This document shows, piece after piece, positions 1-7,789 of a DNA stretch of 64,000 nt. Position numbers and translations under genes: made by a program. The stretch is from Limnovirga soli (GTDB lineage: Bacteria; Bacteroidota; Bacteroidia; Chitinophagales; Chitinophagaceae). The stretch spans positions 1 to 64,000 of the forward strand of contig NZ_WHPF01000012.1 in the NCBI RefSeq assembly GCF_013106755.1, read 5' to 3'. Position 1 is the stretch's first letter. Every line of letters begins with the position of its first letter. Below the pieces are notes generated by a model that was not told where the DNA came from, did not search any database, and saw only the letters and a program-made list of their open reading frames with translations.

Positions 1-114
1 GGAGGCAATGAATATCAACGAGTTATGAAATTGGCATGGTGTAAATTATCCACGACAAGGAGGTGTTTTCCAAAATATGGATATGGGAAGCATATTGGGA
101 ACTGCTGCCCATAG

Positions 115-176
115 TATCCGAACGTACAAGAGTGCGACGCAAGTACAGCTGCACTTGGATTTATTGCCGGGTACAC
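115..176 (+). repeat. IGR-A copy 1
   Basis: Core at 124-143 with the odd palindrome TGCGACGCA, right end TTGCCGGGTAC. It lies about 100 bp upstream of the NiR-like gene and points toward it. Confidence 0.9.
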
Positions 177-272
177 CTATATTTTTATGCAAAAAATATA
201 GGCAAAAACAGATATTTGTTACAAATAACATCTTGCCACCAAAACATACTGCCTAATGGCAGGTGCATGCAC

Positions 273-1556
273 ATGAAAAATATTAATACCATTAAAGTAA
301 ATTTCAAGGGAGGTATTATTCATCCCGATAGTTTGTACAATATTCTAATTGCCGCCGGTAAATGTGGCTTGCGCCATGTGCGGTTTGGGCTGCGACAGCA
401 ACTTTTGTTTGATGTGGAAATTGAAGAGCTGGACCATATTACCACCGAACTGGAAACACTGGGTATTAGCTTTGAAATTAATAAGGAAGGTTTCCCCAAT
501 ATTGTAAGCTCGTACCCGGCTGAGGAAATATTTATTAATAATACCTGGCTTACAGAAAATATTTATAAAGCCATTTTTGCCTCATTTGAATATACGCCCA
601 CTTTAAAAGTAAATGTGAGCGATGCCAACCAAAGTTTTACGCCCTTGCTAACCGGTAATATTAATTGGGTGGCTTCGCCCGAAGCAACCGATTACTGGTA
701 TTTGTTTATACGGTTTCCTAAAACCAATATTATTTACGAGTGGAAGGATATATTGCCCACCAAAGATTTAGCTGCCATAAGCCAGCGTATTGAAGAAACC
801 ATATTGCAAAATGCTGCTGCTTTTTACGATAATACTGAGGCCGATGGAGAAGCCTTATACGAGAAAGTAAAAGCATTTACCCTAAATAGCCAGCCCGCCA
901 CAGTACCCCTGGTGTTGCCCGCTTTTAACCTGCCCTATTACGAAGGTTTAAACCGCTATAACGATAGTTACTGGCTGGGTATTTACCGCCGCGATGAATT
1001 GTATAGTATTAAGTTTTTGAAAGAAATATGTATGCTTTGCCTTACCACCGGTGCGGTGCAATTATGCGCCACGCCATGGAAAACCATTATTATAAAAGGT
1101 ATTGCCGAAGTAAACCGTAAGGACTGGAATTACCTGTTGGATAAATACCAGATAAATGTGCGTCATGCCGCCAACGAACTTAATTTTCAGGTAGAAGATA
1201 ATAGCCTGGCTGCCATAAAATTAAAACAGCATCTGGTTAAATATTTAAATGATGCCGATACCAGAACTTTTGGTGTTTGCATAGGTATAAAAACAAGACG
1301 TAAAAGCGAAGTGTTTAGTAGCATTCTGGTACGCCGCAGGCCATTAATACGTATTGGTAAATGGGGCTTTTTACATATGTACGATATTTTGTGTGCCAAA
1401 GAATATAACCCCAACGAGCGTACCGATTTTGTATACAGTAAAGACAATTTTAAGTTTGTACTGGCCGAGCAATTGCGCCGTGCCGTACTATCGTTTTATC
1501 AGTACCACGATAAAAAAGAAAAAGAAGCTGCCGCCAAAGCAGTAAGTGAAGAGTAA
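273..1556 (+). CDS. Nitrite/sulfite reductase ferredoxin-like half-domain protein, cofactor motifs absent
   Basis: About 427 residues. Residues 1-70 (GLRHVRFGLRQQL and the following DVEIEELDHI stretch) resemble the ferredoxin-like half domain of nitrite/sulfite reductases, and a second such half appears near residues 260-330 (TGAVQLCATPWKTIIIKG). I do not see the Cys-x5-Cys / Cys-x3-Cys ligands for a 4Fe-4S-siroheme centre, nor a C-terminal rubredoxin knuckle, so catalysis as a sulfite or nitrite reductase is unlikely. The reading frame stays open back to position 63, but that extension runs through an intergenic repeat (115-176). I therefore place the start at the ATG at 273 (MKNINTIK), with an ATG at 267 as the alternative. 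A perfect 10-bp hairpin follows the stop. The family call rests on fold resemblance only. Confidence 0.6.
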   Translation: MKNINTIKVNFKGGIIHPDSLYNILIAAGKCGLRHVRFGLRQQLLFDVEIEELDHITTELETLGISFEINKEGFPNIVSSYPAEEIFINNTWLTENIYKAIFASFEYTPTLKVNVSDANQSFTPLLTGNINWVASPEATDYWYLFIRFPKTNIIYEWKDILPTKDLAAISQRIEETILQNAAAFYDNTEADGEALYEKVKAFTLNSQPATVPLVLPAFNLPYYEGLNRYNDSYWLGIYRRDELYSIKFLKEICMLCLTTGAVQLCATPWKTIIIKGIAEVNRKDWNYLLDKYQINVRHAANELNFQVEDNSLAAIKLKQHLVKYLNDADTRTFGVCIGIKTRRKSEVFSSILVRRRPLIRIGKWGFLHMYDILCAKEYNPNERTDFVYSKDNFKFVLAEQLRRAVLSFYQYHDKKEKEAAAKAVSEE

Positions 1557-1578
1557 GGTAATTTGGATATTATTAAAG

Positions 1579-1608
1579 AGCAGGGCAATACAGGTGTGTT
1601 GCCCTGCT
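1579..1608. terminator. Hairpin terminator candidate after the NiR-like gene
   Basis: Perfect 10-bp inverted repeat AGCAGGGCAA (1579-1588) and TTGCCCTGCT (1599-1608) with a 10-nt loop, 22 bp past the stop codon. No long T-run follows on either strand, so its strength as an intrinsic terminator is uncertain. Confidence 0.55.
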
Positions 1609-1611
1609 GTT

Positions 1612-1668
1612 GTTAAATGGCGGCTTTACTTGCGTCGCACTCTTGTGCTTTCTGTTCATTATGCAGCT
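1612..1668 (-). repeat. IGR-A copy 2
   Basis: Minus-strand copy, core 1629-1648, between the convergent ends of the NiR-like gene and the FISUMP lipoprotein. The right-end TTGCCGGG box is not recognisable here. Confidence 0.85.
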
Positions 1669-1702
1669 TTTTATATTGCATATAATATACAGCAGCCAGT
1701 TA

Positions 1703-2410
1703 TCAATCCTTAACACAACGCACTGAAAGGCCGTCCCTTTTATCGGCAGCACCCCTAAATACAGTGCCATCGTTATAATTTAATCTGTAATACAAGGGCA
1801 GTCCGCTACTGTCTGTATTAGCACTCCAGCCCCAACCATAAATACGAAAGTAGAGAAACTGACCATTGTTATACCTGTTACCACCCGGCAGGCCGGTAAA
1901 ACCGCTGCTATTGGTGGCATTGGTATTGGGGGCCGACCAATGGGCTAATCCGGTTTCTTTCATTTTGCCACCGGCTACCAGGTTGCCACCAAGGGTGTTG
2001 ATAAGGGTAGTCCATTCTGCATCGGTGGGTATATGCCAACCTGCAGGTGCCAGGCCACGGGGATCATTTACGGCATGCCAGTTGTAAATTTTACCATATA
2101 CTGTTCCGGCCAAAGAATCGTTATTGTGCCAGCACCAGGCACCGGTGGTTAATGCGGCCCATTTTGCTGGATTTGTTACCTGTGGTATCCTGTCCCCATT
2201 TCTATAACGGCTTACATTCAGGTTGCTGCTCATCCAGCGTTGGTTGCCAATTTTTGCAATAGGCATTTCGCCGGTAGTATTTATATCTGCCAACAGGTTA
2301 TTGGCTGCATTGCTTTGGGTAATATTTGCATTGGCATTGCTGTTGTTTTTATTACAGGCCATCAGAAGCAATACCAGCAACATAATGGTGAAGTGGCTAA
2401 TTTTTTTCAT
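1703..2410 (-). CDS. FISUMP-domain surface lipoprotein
   Basis: 235 residues. An N-terminal lipoprotein signal ends in the lipobox LLMAC (Cys19), followed by a short Asn/Ala-rich spacer. The rest matches the Fibrobacter succinogenes major paralogous (FISUMP) pattern: IGNQRWMSSNLNV near residue 55, then YGKIYNWHAV, GWHIPTDAEWTTL, GGKMKETG, GFTGLPGGNR, WSANTDSSG and the closing SVRCVKD. This domain is common in secreted Bacteroidota and Fibrobacteres proteins and has no established biochemical role. Predicted location is the outer membrane or cell surface. It stands alone, with its own upstream region and an IGR-A copy beyond its stop. Confidence 0.85.
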   Translation of the reverse strand: MKKISHFTIMLLVLLLMACNKNNSNANANITQSNAANNLLADINTTGEMPIAKIGNQRWMSSNLNVSRYRNGDRIPQVTNPAKWAALTTGAWCWHNNDSLAGTVYGKIYNWHAVNDPRGLAPAGWHIPTDAEWTTLINTLGGNLVAGGKMKETGLAHWSAPNTNATNSSGFTGLPGGNRYNNGQFLYFRIYGWGWSANTDSSGLPLYYRLNYNDGTVFRGAADKRDGLSVRCVKD

Positions 2411-2706
2411 GGTAATTAATTTATGTATGGAAAATGATGATTAATACAAACCGACTGTGTTTGTGGTAGAAGAAAGCAATCATGAAGATCGCTGATCTTT
2501 TTGGTGCTACAGGTGATTTGAATCATTAAGCTGTGCATAATACAATTATTTCCGGAAGTTGGCTTGTGCTGGCTGTTTTTTTAATATACTGTTTCGTTAA
2601 GGGTGCAAGAAGTGTATGCCGGATAGTTTTATTGTATATGTGAGCAAATAAGCTAAAAAGCATTTATTTTTATGTATTGGCCCGTTTGCCACCTTAATGT
2701 TTGTAT
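2411..2706. other. Divergent intergenic region
   Basis: About 296 bp between the minus-strand FISUMP lipoprotein and the plus-strand lipoprotein at 2707. It should hold both promoters. I find no IGR-A copy, no exact TAnnTTTG box and no convincing open frame. Confidence 0.5.
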
Positions 2707-3540
2707 ATGAAAAATTTATTTCCTTTTATGTTGCTATTGGGTAGTGTTTGTATGGGTTGTGGCGGTAGTAGTCCGCAACCCGTGATGCATTTTATACCAC
2801 TGGTTTCATCTCATTTTAATTTTTCTGCCGATTCTTCTTTTGCCGTACCTGATGGAAAAGCATGGGAAGCCAGAAAGCGGGCACATGATAGCTGTATGGG
2901 AGAGTCGTTTCCTGCGAATGCCATATTTATAAAATCGAAAGATACTTTTCAAATTGGGGCCATTGTAAACAGGAACACAATGAAAGTGGTAAGAACGTTT
3001 AACATGGCCAACATACCACGTGATTTATTAAGTGATGCCTTTAATTTTGTTACCAAACCCTGTTATGAGAAAAGCGTGGTGCCTGTTTCGCCAGCTGTAT
3101 TTATTAATGAGCATATTGTGCTTAGTGTTCCCGGTGCTGCCAATAAGGTAAATGAGGAATTGAATACAGCTTTTCAAAATAGTGTTCAAACGGAAATGGA
3201 AACAGGCTCCTGGCTTAATATCGAATTAACTGACGCTTTTGGTAAAATATTAGATACTACTACAAATGCCCTGTTGCTGGATTATAAAAATTATTTACTG
3301 GATAGCGCCAATATGGTACTGATAAAAAGTGCCAGTATAACCGATGTGAATTTTTATATTACTACGGCCAAACCTATGTCGGCCCCCCTGTTAGCGGCTT
3401 TAATTCAAAAGCCGGTGGTAGATATGGGTAATCCACTTTTGCATGCCCAATTATTTTATATAAGTAATACCAGTTTTCAATTAAAGTTTAATAGTATTTT
3501 TCAAATTATGGGGCAGTTTATGCAATGCAAGGTTGAGTAA
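2707..3540 (+). CDS. Hypothetical lipoprotein
   Basis: 277 residues with no family I recognise. The N-terminus is a lipoprotein signal with two possible lipobox cysteines (GSVC and CMGC, residues 13-18) followed by GGSS. The body is rich in beta-type sequence with no low-complexity repeats. The frame is open from a TTG at 2701; the first ATG, at 2707 (MKNLFPF), gives a clean signal peptide and is preferred. Predicted to be anchored in the periplasm or outer membrane. An IGR-A copy lies about 110 bp after the stop. Confidence 0.7.
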   Translation: MKNLFPFMLLLGSVCMGCGGSSPQPVMHFIPLVSSHFNFSADSSFAVPDGKAWEARKRAHDSCMGESFPANAIFIKSKDTFQIGAIVNRNTMKVVRTFNMANIPRDLLSDAFNFVTKPCYEKSVVPVSPAVFINEHIVLSVPGAANKVNEELNTAFQNSVQTEMETGSWLNIELTDAFGKILDTTTNALLLDYKNYLLDSANMVLIKSASITDVNFYITTAKPMSAPLLAALIQKPVVDMGNPLLHAQLFYISNTSFQLKFNSIFQIMGQFMQCKVE

Positions 3541-3642
3541 CAATTCTTAATTTGCAAAAGGCCTGCATCTTATCCCGAACATAAAAGTTGGTGTGGTAAT
3601 TGCCCAAATTTGTATGGTGTTTTCCTTCTTAGTGCTGCGCCA

Positions 3643-3706
3643 ACTATCCAGCCGCACAAGTGCGCGACGCAAGGATGTTGCCCTTGGTGCAATTGCCCGG
3701 TACATC
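3643..3706 (+). repeat. IGR-A copy 3
   Basis: Core 3654-3673, slightly diverged (GTGCGCGACGCA). Right end ATTGCCCGGTAC. It lies between convergent genes. Confidence 0.85.
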
Positions 3707-3772
3707 AATCTGCCTTTGTATTTACACAATTATTTTCAGGCCTTTATGCAATAGACCGCCTGCAAAAATCTT

Positions 3773-3970
3773 TTATTTAAAGTATGACAATGGAATAATC
3801 TTCCACATATCGTGCGATAAATTACCTGTTAGTAATTCGTATAAAAGATAGATGGGCCAAAATATATAATGCACAATAAGTAAAATAATTGAGTGATTAT
3901 AATACCAGCTTATCATGATGGTATACAGGCCCAGCAAAAAATACAGCAGTCCGCCATTTTTTTTGTCCAT
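3773..3970 (-). CDS. Small two-helix membrane protein
   Basis: 65 residues, two predicted transmembrane segments (about 7-24 and 27-45), with tyrosine and tryptophan clustered at their ends (SWYYNHS, HYIFWPIYLLYE) and a short polar tail. The composition is that of a genuine small inner-membrane protein rather than a shadow frame, and no longer gene competes on either strand. The ATG at 3970 lies about 42 bp downstream of the right end of a co-oriented IGR-A copy. Function unknown. Confidence 0.55.
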   Translation of the reverse strand: MDKKNGGLLYFLLGLYTIMISWYYNHSIILLIVHYIFWPIYLLYELLTGNLSHDMWKIIPLSYFK

Positions 3971-4011
3971 TGCGTTGGTGTTTTTATTGTTAGCAATTGT
4001 GCCTTATAAAG

Positions 4012-4096
4012 GTAGCCAATTTTTGTGCCAGACAATTTTCTATTATGCAGCTTTACTTGCGTCGCACTCTTGTACGTTTGGATACATGGTGCAGCC
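4012..4096 (-). repeat. IGR-A copy 4
   Basis: Minus-strand copy, core 4056-4075, with GCTGC on both sides of the core. It reads toward the small membrane protein gene. Confidence 0.9.
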
Positions 4097-4139
4097 AAAT
4101 TATTGTGCATTAATGTAAGTATGCACTTTTAGCAAGGTA

Positions 4140-4551
4140 TTATTTACTCTTTTTAAATACAGCCAGGAAATACAGGGGCTTGCCTTTGGTATCAAATGCT
4201 TCGGGATAGTTATTGCCCATTAAATTATAGCAAATGGTTAATTGCTTGTTTTGATAGATATAAATGGCGGTAAAATGTTTGCCTGCATTAACACCATCCT
4301 TGCCATAAATATCCATTTTTCTATCCTTGTATCGGGCAATGCCTTTATCAATACTTTCGGCGAATACGGTGTAGTTGCTGTCTTTTATAATTAGTTTTTG
4401 TTTTTCAAATGCGGTGGCTGGTAGCTGCGTGCCACCTATTTCCTGGGCAATGGGTAGCCAGGTGCCATTTAACATATTTGCTTGAGTTGTAGTGTTTTTA
4501 ATGCCGGAACAGCCTGCGAAAAAACAGGATAACCAATAATATCTGTCGCAT
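4140..4551 (-). pseudogene. Small lipoprotein split by a homopolymer frameshift
   Basis: The open frame 4475-4140 gives 111 residues (MLNGTWLPIAQEIGGT and on), resembling the small TIGR03067-type/lipocalin-like domain: LNGTW start, a central KLIIKDSNYTVF strand and a GKPLYFLAVFKK end. It has no signal sequence of its own. Upstream on the same strand an ATG at 4551 starts MRQILLVILFF; with one T fewer in the six-T run (A-tract 4519-4524 on the plus strand) the frame continues as AGCSGIKNTTTQAN and joins MLNGTW, giving a proper lipoprotein signal with a Gly-Cys lipobox. As written the signal and body are out of frame. This is either an assembly or sequencing homopolymer error, slippage-based phase variation, or a recent pseudogene. 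Confidence 0.65.
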
Positions 4552-4575
4552 AAAAAAACAATTTGCAGAAGTTTA

Positions 4576-4959
4576 TCAGGCTTGTGCCTTTATTTTCTGA
4601 TGCCAGTAATAATAAGAAATAATACCGGGTAATATAAATGCCAGCATAGATATCATCATAGGGTCGAATTTACCGGATGATGCAATGCTCGAATAAATGG
4701 CGCCTGCCAAATCGAAAAATAAGCCGGCATAAGCCCATTCTTTTATGCGCTTAAAACCTGGCAGTAGAATAGTAATGGAACCCAGCAATTTTGCTACGCT
4801 GATAAATTGAATAAAATACACAGGATAGCCCATGTCATCATGCAATAATTTGATAGTGTCCTCAGTTGGCCCTAATCCGCCCACAGCAGATACCAGCATT
4901 AGCGCAGCGAAAATAATAGTAGATACCCAGTAGATAATGTTGGTTGTTTTGGTTGTCAT
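4576..4959 (-). CDS. DoxX-like family membrane protein
   Basis: 127 residues with four predicted transmembrane helices (about 9-27, 48-65, 75-92 and 98-115). The order and signature fit the DoxX-like family (PF13564): an N-terminal helix after TNIIYWV, then GYPVYFIQFISVAKLLGSITIL, FKRIKEWAYAGLFFDL and a C-terminal FILPGIISYYYW. Members are small inner-membrane proteins without a settled function; some are linked to quinone or redox stress. It lies upstream of, and on the same strand as, the frameshifted lipoprotein, separated by about 25 bp from the restored start, so the two could be co-transcribed. Confidence 0.85.
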   Translation of the reverse strand: MTTKTTNIIYWVSTIIFAALMLVSAVGGLGPTEDTIKLLHDDMGYPVYFIQFISVAKLLGSITILLPGFKRIKEWAYAGLFFDLAGAIYSSIASSGKFDPMMISMLAFILPGIISYYYWHQKIKAQA

Positions 4960-5240
4960 ACAATTGTTTTACAGGTGGTTATTTTAAGAATAAATATAAG
5001 TGCTTCCGTTGAGTTTATATCTTAAATTTTTTCAGCTGTTTTATTAAATTAAGACTGTGAAGTATACAATATAGACTTCAATTACCTGCCTTAAAATACT
5101 GTAAGACATTTTTTAAGCAAGCCAAAGTGTTTATTTTTTTACTCTACTACAAGAGGCAGGTAATACAATTTTGCTTTTTTTACTTTAAATTACAATTAAT
5201 AACAAGGTATATAACAGTTGTTCGTTACTTTCATATAACA

Positions 5241-5822
5241 ATGAAACCCAACTTAAAAGCAAGCCTGATAGTGTTGATATTCGCACTATCCTGCACAAAA
5301 GAAAACGCCCTGCAACCATCTGCCGTATCTACATCTTCCACAGCAAATGCGGCCACTACACATTATTTGGGGGAAGCATTTGGAGGAGGCATTATTTACT
5401 GGATTGACAGTGCCGCCGGCACCGGTTTAATTGCAGCCACCGAAAACCAGAGTGATGCAATGGCATGGAATAAAGACAGCTCTTATAAATTGATAGGGGC
5501 AAAGGGCAAAAGTATTGGTACCGGCAGAATAAATACCCAAAAAATTATTACTGCATTTGGTACTGCAGGCTCGCCTTATGCCGCATTGCTTTGTGTGAAT
5601 TATAGGGGTGGCGGGTTTACCGATTGGTTTTTGCCTTCCAGGGAAGAACTGTATAAAATGAGCCTGAACAAAAAATATCTGCAAGGGCTTACCGGCGGCA
5701 ACTACTGGAGCTCATCTGAGCGGAATTCTATAACTACCTATTTGATACATTTTCACAATAACCTAAAATCCAACACCAACAAAAGCGATACTTTTCATGT
5801 ACGCGCCATTAGAACTTTTTAA
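5241..5822 (+). CDS. Lipoprotein with a DUF1566-like C-terminal domain
   Basis: 193 residues from the ATG at 5241 (MKPNLKAS). The open frame extends upstream to 5127 but only that ATG gives a signal peptide, ending at the lipobox ALSC (Cys18). A Ser/Thr/Ala linker leads to a domain starting LGEAFGGGIIYWID near residue 45. It then has GLIAAT, the GGGFTDWFLPSREEL signature near residue 130, NYWSSSE and a final HVRAIRTF. This pattern is the DUF1566 (Lcl C-terminal) fold found in surface lipoproteins and related distantly to FISUMP domains. Role unknown; predicted to sit on the cell surface. Confidence 0.75.
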   Translation: MKPNLKASLIVLIFALSCTKENALQPSAVSTSSTANAATTHYLGEAFGGGIIYWIDSAAGTGLIAATENQSDAMAWNKDSSYKLIGAKGKSIGTGRINTQKIITAFGTAGSPYAALLCVNYRGGGFTDWFLPSREELYKMSLNKKYLQGLTGGNYWSSSERNSITTYLIHFHNNLKSNTNKSDTFHVRAIRTF

Positions 5823-5858
5823 GTTTGGTATGCAACCAGATTTTAAGTGGTATTGTAA

Positions 5859-7559
5859 TTAGATGTTGCCCTTCTTTAATTCACTTACTGCATAATCGCA
5901 TGCACGGGCTGTAAGTGCCATATAGGTTAAGGATGGGTTTACACAAGAGCCCGAAGCCATACAACTACCATCGGTAATAAATACATTGGGCACTTCGTGC
6001 ATTTGGTTAAATGCATTTAATACAGAAGTGCGTGCATCCCTGCCCATACGTGCTATGCCCATTTCGTGGTTGGCATTGCCGGGAAAGGAAATACTTCCGT
6101 TTACTTTTACATTGGTATAGCCGGCTTCTTCCAGCATTTGCTTACCGGTGGCGGCAATGTCGGCATGCATTATTTTTTCGTTTTCCTTAAATGCGCAATC
6201 TATGGTAATAGTGGGCCGGCCCCAGGGGTCTTTCTTATCCTTATTCAGGGTAATACGATTATCGCTGTAGGGTAAGCATTCGCCAAAAGCATAGAGGCTT
6301 AACTGCCAGTTGCCTGGCTCGCTAAGTGCTTCTTTAAGATCGGCACCAATAGCGGTATCATGTGCCTGCCTGCTGCGGTAGGCATTGCCTGCAAAATGAT
6401 AACCGCGTAAAAAATCAGCAGTGGTTTCCTTTACATTTTTAAACCGCGGAATATACACCGGTGCCGGTCTGCGGCCATAGTAATAGCTGTCTTCAAATCC
6501 ATCAATATTGGCAGTAATGGAAAGGCCTTTGTGATGATCCATCAGGTTGCGGCCTACCTGGTCGCTGCCATTACCCAACCCATTTGGAAAGCGGTTTGAC
6601 ACCGAGTTGAGTAAAATAAAAGCTGTAGCTACCGTGGCCGCATTTAAAAAAATAAGTTTGGCATAAAAGGTTTCTGTTTGTTTTGTTTCTGTATCTATTA
6701 TTTCAACGCCGGTGGCTTTCTGCAGTTGCTCATTATATAACACTTTATTTACCAGACTGTGTGGCCTAACGGTAAGATTACCGGTAGCATAAGCTGCTGG
6801 TATAGTACTGGCATTGGTACTAAAATAGGCACCATAAGGGCAGCCACGATGACAAAGATCCCGGGCCTGGCATTGTCCCCGGCCTTTAACCGGTTTCGTT
6901 AAATTGGCGGTGCGGCCAATAATTACTTTTCGGTCGTTAAAAGTAGATTCAATTCTTTTTTTAAAATCTTTCTCGGCGCAATTCATTTCAAATGGCGGTT
7001 GAAATTTTCCATCCGGTAAGTGGGGTATGCCTTCCACCGATCCGCTAACTCCAATAAAAGATTCTACATAGTCGTACCATGGTGCAATATCTTTATAACG
7101 AATAGGCCAATCCACGCCATGCCCATCTTTTGCATTGGCTTCAAAATCAAGATCACTCCAGCGATAGCAAGCCCTTGCCCATAACATGGAGCGGCCGCCC
7201 ACTATATCGCCACGTACCCAGTCAAACCTTTTGGTTTCGTCGTAGGGATTTTCTTTATCGTTTATATAAAAATGTTTATTGTCTTCGCGGTAAGAGTAAT
7301 GGCGGCTTTGCACATAGCAACGTTCCTTATCTTCTTTACTAAGACTAAGACGGTGCGCAAAATTCCAGGGATCTTTGGTAGCAGTTGGGTAATCGCCATG
7401 TTCAACATTGCGGCCCCGTTCCAGTAACAATACTTTTAAGCCTTTTTCGCATAGTTCTTTCGCGGCCCAGCCGCCTGTAATGCCCGATCCAACCACAATG
7501 GCATCATAGGTGTTTTGTTTGGTAGCTGTATTGTTTACATGTAAAGTATCGCCCGGCAT
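5859..7559 (-). CDS. GMC-family FAD-dependent oxidoreductase
   Basis: 566 residues. The Rossmann FAD motif is at the N-terminus (YDAIVVGSGITGGWAAKEL, residues 19-37), followed by the GGRSMLWARACYRWSDLDFEA substrate region near 120. The C-terminal GMC block has NHEMGIARMG, DGSCMASGSCVNPSLT and MALTARACDYA. Such enzymes oxidise alcohols or sugars in the periplasm or cytoplasm. In Bacteroidota they often pair with a gluconate 2-dehydrogenase subunit 3-like protein, which I do not find next to this gene. The frame is open back to 7736 but that part crosses an IGR-A copy, so the ATG at 7559 (MPGDTLHVN) is chosen. No Sec or Tat signal is seen. Confidence 0.88.
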   Translation of the reverse strand: MPGDTLHVNNTATKQNTYDAIVVGSGITGGWAAKELCEKGLKVLLLERGRNVEHGDYPTATKDPWNFAHRLSLSKEDKERCYVQSRHYSYREDNKHFYINDKENPYDETKRFDWVRGDIVGGRSMLWARACYRWSDLDFEANAKDGHGVDWPIRYKDIAPWYDYVESFIGVSGSVEGIPHLPDGKFQPPFEMNCAEKDFKKRIESTFNDRKVIIGRTANLTKPVKGRGQCQARDLCHRGCPYGAYFSTNASTIPAAYATGNLTVRPHSLVNKVLYNEQLQKATGVEIIDTETKQTETFYAKLIFLNAATVATAFILLNSVSNRFPNGLGNGSDQVGRNLMDHHKGLSITANIDGFEDSYYYGRRPAPVYIPRFKNVKETTADFLRGYHFAGNAYRSRQAHDTAIGADLKEALSEPGNWQLSLYAFGECLPYSDNRITLNKDKKDPWGRPTITIDCAFKENEKIMHADIAATGKQMLEEAGYTNVKVNGSISFPGNANHEMGIARMGRDARTSVLNAFNQMHEVPNVFITDGSCMASGSCVNPSLTYMALTARACDYAVSELKKGNI

Positions 7560-7615
7560 AACAGGTATTGTTTTGTACGAAAGGTAAATATATTTTTTAC
7601 AAATACATGCAGCCA

Positions 7616-7692
7616 TTTTTGTTCCCGTCAAGGAGTAATATGGCAGCTTTACTTGCGTCGCACACTTGTACTGCAACAACCATGTGCAGCAG
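7616..7692 (-). repeat. IGR-A copy 5
   Basis: Minus-strand copy, core 7652-7671, right end TTGACGGGAAC about 57 bp upstream of the GMC start and co-oriented with it. A TGTATTTG box lies about 21 bp past the TTG, resembling a -33/-7 pair. Confidence 0.88.
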
Positions 7693-7789
7693 TCATATAT
7701 AATAGAAAATAATTTTTGCCTGATGAACCAGGGCATACATATTTTGTTATTTCACATTCCAGTAGAAATCGTACATTTCTTATCTGTTT

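Noticed and set aside
1-62. Tail of an upstream gene (frame ending TGA at 26-28)
   Set aside because: Too short to tell from chance; no recognisable residues.
63-266. N-terminal extension of the NiR-like gene to position 63
   Set aside because: It reads through an IGR-A copy, has no conserved sequence and lacks support; the ATG at 273 is in frame with the family start.
7560-7736. N-terminal extension of the GMC oxidoreductase
   Set aside because: The extra residues (KCATQVKLPYY and so on) are a translation of the intergenic repeat; they recur in unrelated frames next to other copies.
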